Assembly (NCBI GenBank): GCA_910588175.1
Contig: CAJUQQ010000029.1
Location: forward strand, 1 to 22,047
Length of the DNA stretch: 22,047 nt
Source of the DNA: an uncultured Oscillibacter sp.
GTDB lineage: Bacteria > Bacillota > Clostridia > Oscillospirales > Oscillospiraceae
Direction of reading: 5' to 3'
Shown here: one piece after another, positions 6,454 to 13,455 of the stretch
Position numbering within the stretch: the first letter of the stretch is position 1
Layout: every line of letters starts with the position of its first letter
The notes under the pieces: generated by a model
Databases searched by the model: none
Told to the model about the DNA's origin: nothing
The model's input: the letters and a program-made list of their open reading frames with translations, nothing else
Made by a program: the position numbers and the translations under genes

Positions 6454-7875
6454 ATGGGCGGATTTTTTGGCGCGATTTCAAAACGGGACGTGGTTCTGGA
6501 CGTGTTCTTCGGCACGGACTACCACTCCCACCTGGGCACCCGCCGGGGCGGCATGGCCGTCTATGACGGGGAGCAGGGCTTCCACCGGCAGATACACAAC
6601 ATTGAAAACACCCCCTTCCGCACCAAGTTTGAGAAGGACCTCAACTCCTTCCATGGGCAGGCGGGCATCGGCTGCATCAGCGACACGGATCCCCAACCCC
6701 TGCTGATGCGCTCCCACCTGGGGCTGTACGCCATCTCCACCGTGGGCATCATCCAGAACGCCGAGGCCCTGGTGGACCGCTACTTCTCCGACCACGGCCA
6801 CCAGTTCATGGCCATGAGCTCCGGTAAGGTCAACGCCACGGAGCTGGTGGCCTCCCTCATCAACCAGAAGGACGACCTGGTTTCCGGCATCCGTTACGCC
6901 CAGGAACAGATTGAGGGCTCCATGACCATCCTCATCCTCACCACGGACGGCATCTACGCCGCCCGGGACCGGCTGGGCCGTCTGCCGGTGCTGATCGGCC
7001 AGAACGAGGAGGGCTGCTGCGTCTCCTTTGAGTCCTTCGCCTATCACAAACTGGGTTATCAGGACGCCTACGAACTGGGCCCTCAGGAGATCGTCCGCAT
7101 TACCCAAGAGGGCTGGGAAACGCTCTCCCCCGCCGGGAAGGACATGCGCATCTGCGCCTTTCTCTGGACTTACTACGGCTACCCCAACTCCTGCTACGAG
7201 GGGATGAACGTGGAGGTCATGCGCTACCGCAACGGGGAGATCATGGCCCGGGACGAGGTCCAGCGGGGCCAGCTCCCGAAGGTGGACTATGTGGCGGGAG
7301 TCCCGGACTCCGGCGTTCCCCACGCCATCGGCTTCGCCAACCGCAGCGGCAAGCCCTTTGCCCGTCCCTTTGTGAAATACACCCCCACCTGGCCCCGATC
7401 CTTCATGCCGGAGAGCCAGGACGTGCGGAACCAGGTAGCCAAGATGAAGCAGATTCCCGTCCACGAGCTGATCAAGGGCAAGAAGCTCCTCTTTGTGGAC
7501 GACTCCATCGTCCGGGGCACCCAGCTCCGGGAGACGGTGGAATTTCTCTACGAGTCCGGCGCGGAGGAGGTCCACATGCGCTCCGCCTGTCCTCCCATCA
7601 TGTACGGCTGCAAATACCTGAACTTCTCCAGGAGCAATTCCGACATGGAGCTTCTCAGCCGCAAGACCATCCAGGCTCTTGAAGGAGACGAGGGCCAGAA
7701 ACACCTGGAGGAATACGCCGACGCCTCCACGGAACGGGGCCGGTGCATGCTGAAAGCCATCTGCGAGGAGATGGGCTTCGATTCCCTGGGCTATCAATCC
7801 CTGGACGGCCTTCTGGAGGCCATCGGCATTGACCGGGATAAAATCTGCACCTATTGCTGGACCGGAAAAGAATAA
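6454..7875 (+). CDS. purF: PurF-like amidophosphoribosyltransferase lacking the glutaminase cysteine
   Basis: This 473-residue protein has the PurF order: an Ntn-type glutaminase fold (about 1-230), then a phosphoribosyltransferase domain with the PRPP loop LLFVDDSIVRGTQ around D349-D350. PurF normally forms phosphoribosylamine from PRPP and glutamine. The mature enzyme must begin with Cys (MCGI/ECGV in the family), but here the protein starts MGGFFGA and has no cysteine before residue 74, so glutamine hydrolysis by the usual mechanism looks impossible. Four cysteines matching the Fe-S ligands of Bacillus PurF remain: C234 (ICAFLW), C386 (YGCKY), C465 and C468 (CTYC). AAGGAGG precedes ATG 6454. 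Similar cysteine-less forms are known to me in other clostridia. It may use free ammonia or a separate glutaminase. Confidence 0.9.
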   Translation: MGGFFGAISKRDVVLDVFFGTDYHSHLGTRRGGMAVYDGEQGFHRQIHNIENTPFRTKFEKDLNSFHGQAGIGCISDTDPQPLLMRSHLGLYAISTVGIIQNAEALVDRYFSDHGHQFMAMSSGKVNATELVASLINQKDDLVSGIRYAQEQIEGSMTILILTTDGIYAARDRLGRLPVLIGQNEEGCCVSFESFAYHKLGYQDAYELGPQEIVRITQEGWETLSPAGKDMRICAFLWTYYGYPNSCYEGMNVEVMRYRNGEIMARDEVQRGQLPKVDYVAGVPDSGVPHAIGFANRSGKPFARPFVKYTPTWPRSFMPESQDVRNQVAKMKQIPVHELIKGKKLLFVDDSIVRGTQLRETVEFLYESGAEEVHMRSACPPIMYGCKYLNFSRSNSDMELLSRKTIQALEGDEGQKHLEEYADASTERGRCMLKAICEEMGFDSLGYQSLDGLLEAIGIDRDKICTYCWTGKE

Positions 7876-7893
7876 GAAAAGGAGACCGCCACG

Positions 7894-8160
7894 ATGATCG
7901 AGTCAAGATGCGGAATTTTATGCGGCGAATGCGCCTATCGGGAGCAGCCGGGCTGTACCGGCTGCTCGCGGATTCAAAAGCCCTTCTGGGGCGACAGCTG
8001 CCCGGTCAAGGCCTGCTGCGAGGAAAAAGGGTATTCCCACTGCGGCCAATGCGGGGAGTTTCCCTGCGCCCTGTTAAACCAGTTCGCCTATGATGAACAG
8101 CAGGGCGACGGCGGGAAACGGATTGAACAGTGCAAACGCTGGAAGGAGAACGAGACATGA
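7894..8160 (+). CDS. DUF3795 cysteine-rich small protein
   Basis: This 88-residue protein has twelve cysteines (6, 10, 13, 21, 24, 36, 41, 42, 50, 53, 58, 80) arranged in CxxC-like pairs, including CGILCGEC at the start, CTGC and CGQCGEFPC. This is the DUF3795 pattern, predicted to bind zinc or an Fe-S cluster; no biochemical role is established to my knowledge. AAAAGGAG lies nine bases before ATG 7894. Its last codons overlap the purM start as ATGA, so it is translated in step with purM and is a true member of the purine operon. A role beside the Fe-S protein PurF, which it follows by 18 bases, is a guess from position only. Confidence 0.8.
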   Translation: MIESRCGILCGECAYREQPGCTGCSRIQKPFWGDSCPVKACCEEKGYSHCGQCGEFPCALLNQFAYDEQQGDGGKRIEQCKRWKENET

Positions 8161-9224
8161 ACCACTCCCATTCCGACGCTTACGCCGCCGCCGGCGTGGA
8201 CATCACCGCCGGCTACGAGGGCGTGCGGCTGATGAAGCCCTTTGTAGAGCGCACCAGAATCCCGGGGGTGGTGTCCGGCATCGGCGGCTTCGGCGGTCTT
8301 TTCGCCCCGGACCTCTCCGGCATGACGGAGCCGGTGCTGGTCTCCGGCACCGACGGCGTGGGCACCAAGCTGCGCCTGGCCCAGCTGCTAGACAAACACG
8401 ATACCATCGGAATCGACTGTGTGGCCATGTGCGTCAACGACATCATCTGCTGCGGAGCCCGGCCCCTCTTTTTCCTGGACTACATCGCCATCGGCAAAAA
8501 CGAGGCGGAGAAGGTCGCCTCCATCGTCTCCGGTGTGGCGGAGGGCTGTGTCCAATCCGGCTGCGCCCTGATTGGCGGCGAGACCGCCGAGCATCCCGGC
8601 GTCATGGCCCCCGACGACTATGATATCGCGGGCTTTGCCGTGGGCGTGGTGGACAAGCCGAAGATCATCGACGGAAGCCGGGTCCGGGAGGGGGACGCCC
8701 TCATCGGCCTGACCTCCTCCGGCGTCCACTCCAACGGCTTCTCCCTGGTGCGGAAGGTCTTTGACATTGAGCACGCCGACCTGAAGACCCCCATGGACGA
8801 GTTGAATGGCAAATCTCTGGGCGAGGTTCTGCTGGCCCCCACGAAGCTTTACGTCAAGCCGCTCCTGGCCCTGCTGGAGGGGGGAATCGACCTCCACGGA
8901 GCCAGCCACATTACCGGCGGCGGCTTCTTTGAGAACGTGCCCCGGATGCTGCCCAAGGGGCTGGAGGCCCATTTCCACGCCGCCATGCTGCCCCGGCTCC
9001 CCATTTTTGAGCTCATCGCCAAGCGGGGAAACGTCTCCGAGCACGACATGTACAACACCTTCAACATGGGCCTCGGCATGGTGCTGGCGGTTCCCGCGGA
9101 AGATGCGGACCGGGCTCTGGAGCTCCTCCACGCCGCCGGAGAGCCGGACGCGGCCGTCGTGGGCAGCGTCCACCCGGGCAGCGGGGGCGTCCTCTTCTGC
9201 GAGGTCTGCCCCCCGGTCTTATGA
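8157..9224 (+). CDS. purM: AIR synthetase PurM
   Basis: This 355-residue phosphoribosylformylglycinamidine cyclo-ligase closes the imidazole ring of AIR using ATP. Diagnostic stretches: YAAAGVDITAGYEGVRLMKP at the N-terminus, VSGTDGVGTKLRLAQ (ATP site), CVNDIICCGARPLFFLDYIA, ALIGGETAEHPGVM, and the C-terminal HITGGGFFENVPRMLP and NTFNMGLGM. ATG 8157 is chosen over one 27 bases upstream because it overlaps the DUF3795 stop as ATGA, has an AAGGAG site at a good distance, and matches the family's N-terminus. The stop overlaps the purN start as ATGA. Nothing unusual is seen. Confidence 0.96.
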   Translation: MNHSHSDAYAAAGVDITAGYEGVRLMKPFVERTRIPGVVSGIGGFGGLFAPDLSGMTEPVLVSGTDGVGTKLRLAQLLDKHDTIGIDCVAMCVNDIICCGARPLFFLDYIAIGKNEAEKVASIVSGVAEGCVQSGCALIGGETAEHPGVMAPDDYDIAGFAVGVVDKPKIIDGSRVREGDALIGLTSSGVHSNGFSLVRKVFDIEHADLKTPMDELNGKSLGEVLLAPTKLYVKPLLALLEGGIDLHGASHITGGGFFENVPRMLPKGLEAHFHAAMLPRLPIFELIAKRGNVSEHDMYNTFNMGLGMVLAVPAEDADRALELLHAAGEPDAAVVGSVHPGSGGVLFCEVCPPVL

Positions 9225-9841
9225 GCCGGGCGAGAATCGCCGTCCTGGTCTCCGGCGGCGGAACCAATTTGGAGGCCCTGTTAAACGCCCAGGAGGCGGG
9301 CAAAATTCCCCATGGCGAAATCGTGCTGGTTCTCTCCAGCGCCGCCGGGGCCTATGCCCTGGAGCGGGCGAAAAACCACGGCGTACCCGGCTTCGCCGTC
9401 CCGCGAAAAGGATGCACGCAAGAGGAATTTGAAGCCGGCCTGACGGAAAAACTGACCGCGTACCAGGCCGACATGATTATCCTGGCGGGCTTCCTCTCCA
9501 TTTTGTCGGAGAACTTTGTGAAGCGCTGGCCGAACCGCATTTTAAACGTCCACCCCTCCCTGATTCCCGCTTTCTGCGGCAAGGGATACTACGGTCTGAA
9601 GGTCCACGAGGAGGCCCTCCGCCGGGGGGTGAAGGTCACCGGGGCCACTGTGCATTACGTTAACGAAATCCCCGACGGAGGGGAAATCCTCCTGCAAAAG
9701 GCGGTGGAGGTCCTCCCCGGCGACACGCCGGAACTTCTCCAGCGCCGGGTGATGGAACAGGCGGAATGGGTGCTCCTGCCCCAGGCGGCGGAGCTGACCG
9801 CCCAACGGCTGCACCAGTCAAAGAAAGGATACGCTTTATGA
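9221..9841 (+). CDS. purN: GAR transformylase PurN
   Basis: This 206-residue phosphoribosylglycinamide formyltransferase moves a formyl group from 10-formyl-tetrahydrofolate to GAR. It has IAVLVSGGGTNLEALL at the N-terminus and the three catalytic residues N109 and H111 (ILNVHPSLIPAF) and D152 (IPDGGEIL). It overlaps purM at the front and the next gene at the back by ATGA, so translation is coupled through all three. Length is normal. Confidence 0.96.
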   Translation: MSRARIAVLVSGGGTNLEALLNAQEAGKIPHGEIVLVLSSAAGAYALERAKNHGVPGFAVPRKGCTQEEFEAGLTEKLTAYQADMIILAGFLSILSENFVKRWPNRILNVHPSLIPAFCGKGYYGLKVHEEALRRGVKVTGATVHYVNEIPDGGEILLQKAVEVLPGDTPELLQRRVMEQAEWVLLPQAAELTAQRLHQSKKGYAL

Positions 9842-10953
9842 CAGACCACTCTCAACTTCACGACTTCCACCCTCACAACGCCGGACTGGACCGGGATATC
9901 CAATCCCTGCTGTCCCGGGCCCGGCGGGAGCGGCGTCCCTGTGAGCGGGACGCGTTTCTCGCCCTGCTGGCAGGGGTGCCCGCCCTGCGGAAGACTCCCG
10001 GCCTCCCGGAGATTCAGGCGGCGGATTATTTCACCACCCTGCCCCTCTGCGCCTCGGACGCCGACGCCGCCGTCTGCCGGTCCCATTTGAAAACGGTATA
10101 CGGCATTAAGGACAAAGAGAGCCTTCTGGAATTCTGCGGCCGGCAGTTCCACTGTCAGGACAACTACCTGGATTTCGAGGCCGTCTGGGAGGGCCGTCCC
10201 CTCTTCGACCCCGCCTCCCTGAACCCCGACGCCGCCAGCTTCTTCCTCCAGGCCCGGGACTTCTCCGCCCAGTTCTACCCCCTTCTGGGTCACCACGGTT
10301 ATCTCGCCTGGGATATCAGCGAGCGGACGGGCCATCTCCGGGCGGCGCTGGCCTGCGGCCTGCTGACCCGGGAGGAGTTCGATCAACTGGCCGAGGAACA
10401 GATTATCCAGGCCCAGGCCTTCGGCAGCTGGGAGGAGTACGCCGCCAGCCTGGTCTGCGGCGCGCTGTATTGGGATTTCCGCCAGGGCACCGCCCTGCCG
10501 GACCTCCGGAAAGCCCAGCGGCTATGGATGGACCTGGTGCGGACCCTGCTGGCCAACGACGCCGCCTGGGACAGCGGCTTCTGGTACGCTCCCAAGCGGG
10601 AAAAGGAATTCCGCCTCTGGCCCTCCGAGATGAAAATGTACCTCCCGGACTGGGAGGGGCCCAACGGCTGCTTCCTCACGGACCGCATCGCCGTGGACGG
10701 CTGCAAGGTGGGCTGGTGCTACCGGGAGGAGCCGGAGACCGCCTTCCCCGACAGCGGTTGGCGCTTTTTCTCCGGTGACGAGAGCGAAGCGTATATTGCC
10801 GACATCGCTCACACCGGAATCTATGACCTGAACACCGCCTGCAACCTGGACCCGGAGATCATTCCCCTGCTGGCCGCCCCCTGCCGGAGCGCCTTTGTCC
10901 GGGGGGAGGACGGGAAATTCCGCCCGGAGCCCTTTGAGCTGACCGAGGACTGA
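9838..10953 (+). CDS. DUF1266-DUF2185 fusion protein within the purine operon
   Basis: This 371-residue protein has no known enzymatic role. Residues 1-120 are unassigned. A DUF1266-like domain follows at about 135-225 (YLAWDISERTGHLRAALACG, then a leucine/tryptophan-rich helical part). The C-terminus, about 277-360, is a DUF2185 (also called Imm33) domain: CFLTDRIAVDGCKVGWCYRE, then DSGWRFFSGDE and GIYDLNTACNLDPEIIPLL. DUF2185 proteins are often listed among predicted immunity proteins of polymorphic toxins, but their use in stand-alone contexts is unclear. ATG 9838 overlaps purN as ATGA; the next gene begins 27 bases on. No signal peptide or membrane helix is seen, so it is probably cytosolic. 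It does not resemble an IMP cyclohydrolase of either known type. Confidence 0.75.
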   Translation: MTDHSQLHDFHPHNAGLDRDIQSLLSRARRERRPCERDAFLALLAGVPALRKTPGLPEIQAADYFTTLPLCASDADAAVCRSHLKTVYGIKDKESLLEFCGRQFHCQDNYLDFEAVWEGRPLFDPASLNPDAASFFLQARDFSAQFYPLLGHHGYLAWDISERTGHLRAALACGLLTREEFDQLAEEQIIQAQAFGSWEEYAASLVCGALYWDFRQGTALPDLRKAQRLWMDLVRTLLANDAAWDSGFWYAPKREKEFRLWPSEMKMYLPDWEGPNGCFLTDRIAVDGCKVGWCYREEPETAFPDSGWRFFSGDESEAYIADIAHTGIYDLNTACNLDPEIIPLLAAPCRSAFVRGEDGKFRPEPFELTED

Positions 10954-10980
10954 CAAACCCAAGAAAAAGGAGCGCGGATC

Positions 10981-12159
10981 ATGAACGAGCTGGAACTGAA
11001 ATATGGCTGCAACCCCAACCAAAAACCCTCCCGCATCTTCATGAAGGACGGCGGGCCCCTGCCCCTGACTGTCCTGAACGGCAAGCCCGGCTATATCAAC
11101 TTTCTGGACGCCCTGAATTCCTGGCAGCTGGCCCGGGAGCTGAAGGAGGCCACCGGCCTCCCCTCCGCCGCCAGCTTCAAGCACGTCTCCCCCGCCGGGG
11201 CCGCCGTGGGCCTGCCCCTCAGCGAGACGGACCAGAAACTCTACTTCGTGGAGCCCGGCGCGGACCTGAGTCCCATCGCCTGCGCCTACATCCGGGCCCG
11301 GGGGGCGGACCGGCTTTGCTCCTACGGCGACTGGGCGGCTCTCTCCGACACCTGCGACGCGGCCACCGCCCGCTATCTCCAGGCCGAGGTCTCCGACGGC
11401 ATCATCGCTCCCGGCTACACGGAGGAGGCCCTGGAGATTTTAAAGACCAAGAAAAAGGGCGGCTACAACGTGGTCCAAATCGACCCGGATTACACCCCCG
11501 CCCCCCAGGAGTACAAGGACGTCTTCGGCGTCACCTTCCAGCAGGGCCGGAACGAATATAAAATCGACGAGTCCCTGCTGACCGGCATTGTCACAAAAAA
11601 CCACGGCCTCCCCGACGCGGCGAAAACCGACATGATGGTGGCCCTCATCACCCTGAAATACACCCAGTCCAACTCCGTCTGCTACGTGAAGGACGGCCAG
11701 GCCATCGGCGTAGGCGCGGGCCAGCAGAGCCGCATCCACTGCACCCGCCTGGCGGGCATGAAGGCGGACAACTGGTGGCTGCGCCAGCACCCGGCGGTTC
11801 TGTCCCTGCCCTTTTCGGAGAACATCCGCCGTCCGGACCGGGACAACGCCATCGACGTGTACCTCTCCGACGAATGGGAAGACCTGCTGGCGGACGGCGC
11901 GTGGCAATCCGTCTTCACGGAGCGCCCCCAACCCCTGACGGCGGAGGAGAAAAAAGCCTGGATTGCCAAACAGAGCGGCGTCACCTGCGGCTCCGACGCC
12001 TTCTTCCCCTTCGGGGACAACGTGGAGCGGGCCCGGAAGAGCGGCGTGCAGTACATCGTCCAGCCCGGCGGAAGCATCCGGGACGACCATGTGATTGAGA
12101 CCGCCGACAAATACGGCATGACCATGTGCTTCACCGGCATGCGCCTATTCCACCATTGA
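10981..12159 (+). CDS. purH: Stand-alone AICAR transformylase (C-terminal half of PurH)
   Basis: This 392-residue protein corresponds only to the AICAR formyltransferase part of bifunctional PurH. It adds the formyl group from 10-formyl-tetrahydrofolate to AICAR, giving FAICAR. Evidence: the catalytic Lys-His pair at K67-H68 (SFKHVSPAGAAVG), VGAGQQSRIHCTRLAG, and the C-terminal SDAFFPFGDNVERA and VQPGGSIRDDHVIE blocks. The IMP cyclohydrolase domain that normally precedes it is entirely absent, and the preceding gene is not a substitute. A separate cyclohydrolase must be encoded elsewhere. AAAGGAG lies before ATG 10981. Twelve bases later purD starts. Split forms of PurH are known in clostridia, so this is not a truncation. 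Confidence 0.93.
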   Translation: MNELELKYGCNPNQKPSRIFMKDGGPLPLTVLNGKPGYINFLDALNSWQLARELKEATGLPSAASFKHVSPAGAAVGLPLSETDQKLYFVEPGADLSPIACAYIRARGADRLCSYGDWAALSDTCDAATARYLQAEVSDGIIAPGYTEEALEILKTKKKGGYNVVQIDPDYTPAPQEYKDVFGVTFQQGRNEYKIDESLLTGIVTKNHGLPDAAKTDMMVALITLKYTQSNSVCYVKDGQAIGVGAGQQSRIHCTRLAGMKADNWWLRQHPAVLSLPFSENIRRPDRDNAIDVYLSDEWEDLLADGAWQSVFTERPQPLTAEEKKAWIAKQSGVTCGSDAFFPFGDNVERARKSGVQYIVQPGGSIRDDHVIETADKYGMTMCFTGMRLFHH

Positions 12160-12170
12160 GGAGGCCTTCC

Positions 12171-13454
12171 ATGAATTTACTCGTCATCGGCGGCGGCGGC
12201 CGCGAACACGCCATCATCAAGAAACTGAAGGAAAATCCCACAGTTGAGACCATCTACGCCCTCCCCGGAAACGGCGGAATCGCCCAGGACGCGGTGTGCG
12301 TCCCGTCCATTGGGGCCAAGGACATCGAGAAAATCGTGGACTTCGCCAAGTCTCATGACACCGGCTTCGCCGTGGTGGCCCCGGACGACCCCCTGGCCCT
12401 GGGCTGTGTGGACCGGCTCCACGAGGCCGGTATCCCCTGCTTCGGCCCCGAGGCCAAGGCCGCCCGCATCGAGGCCAGCAAGGTCTTCGCCAAGAACCTG
12501 ATGAAAAAATACGGCATCCCCACCGCCCGCTACGAGGTCTTCGACGACCCCGCCAAGGCCCTGGCCTATCTTCGCGGCGGAGTCTCCTTCCCCATCGTGG
12601 TCAAGGCCGACGGCCTGGCCCTGGGCAAGGGCGTGCTGATCCCCCAAAATCTCCAGGAGGCGGAGGCCGCCGTCAAGTCCATCATGGAGGACAAAACCTT
12701 CGGCGACTCCGGCAACGAAATCGTGGTGGAGGAATTCCTGACGGGCCCGGAGGTCAGCGTCCTGGCCTTCACCGACGGCACCGCCATCGTCCCCATGGTC
12801 TCCTCCATGGACCACAAGCGGGCCGGGGACGGCGACACCGGCCTGAACACCGGCGGCATGGGCACCGTGGCCCCCAACCCCTGCTACACGCCGGAAATCG
12901 CGGCGGCGTGCATGGAAACCATCTTCCTCCCGACCCTTTCCGCCATGCGGGCGGAGGGCTGTCCCTTCAAGGGCTGCCTCTACTTCGGCCTCATGCTCAC
13001 CCCCGGCGGTCCCAAGGTCATCGAGTACAACTGCCGCTTCGGCGACCCGGAGACTCAGGTGGTCCTCCCCCTGCTGAAAACGGACCTTTTGACCGTCATG
13101 CGGGCCGTGGAGAACGAGACCCTGGGGGACCTCACTGTGGAGTGGCACGACGGCGCCGCCGCCTGTGTCATCCTGGCCTCCGGCGGCTACCCCGGCGGCT
13201 ATGAGAAGGGCCGGGAGATTTCCATTCCCGGAGACCTCCCCGCGAACGTCACGGTCTACCACGCCGGGGACATGCGGACGGAGGACGGGAAGCTGGTCAC
13301 CAGCGGCGGCCGGGTCCTGGGCGTCACCGCCGCGGGGGACACCCTGGAGGCGGCCTTAAAGGATGCTTACGCCGCCGCGGGGCGCATTGATTTTAAGGGC
13401 ATGTATATGCGGCATGACATTGGACAGCGGGCCCTCCGGGCCCTGGAGGGATGA
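12171..13454 (+). CDS. purD: GAR synthetase PurD
   Basis: This 427-residue phosphoribosylamine-glycine ligase couples phosphoribosylamine, the unstable product of PurF, to glycine using ATP. It has MNLLVIGGGGREHAI at the N-terminus, the PGNGGIA loop, and an ATP-grasp domain at about 105-300 with VKADGLALGKGVLIP, VEEFLTGPEVSVLAF and GGMGTVAPNP, then EYNCRFGDPETQVVLPLL. ATG 12171 follows GGAGG; an in-frame ATG 45 bases earlier lies inside the upstream gene and adds residues not found in the family. One base separates its stop from purL. Confidence 0.96.
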   Translation: MNLLVIGGGGREHAIIKKLKENPTVETIYALPGNGGIAQDAVCVPSIGAKDIEKIVDFAKSHDTGFAVVAPDDPLALGCVDRLHEAGIPCFGPEAKAARIEASKVFAKNLMKKYGIPTARYEVFDDPAKALAYLRGGVSFPIVVKADGLALGKGVLIPQNLQEAEAAVKSIMEDKTFGDSGNEIVVEEFLTGPEVSVLAFTDGTAIVPMVSSMDHKRAGDGDTGLNTGGMGTVAPNPCYTPEIAAACMETIFLPTLSAMRAEGCPFKGCLYFGLMLTPGGPKVIEYNCRFGDPETQVVLPLLKTDLLTVMRAVENETLGDLTVEWHDGAAACVILASGGYPGGYEKGREISIPGDLPANVTVYHAGDMRTEDGKLVTSGGRVLGVTAAGDTLEAALKDAYAAAGRIDFKGMYMRHDIGQRALRALEG

Positions 13455-13455
13455 T

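Noticed and set aside
9838..10953. IMP cyclohydrolase as the function of the gene after purN
   Set aside because: Position is suggestive, but the sequence matches DUF1266 and DUF2185 patterns and shows nothing of PurO or the PurH N-terminal domain.
13363..13455. Upstream in-frame ATG for purL adding 31 residues
   Set aside because: It would overlap purD by 92 bases, the added residues do not fit the family, and ATG 13456 has a proper ribosome site.
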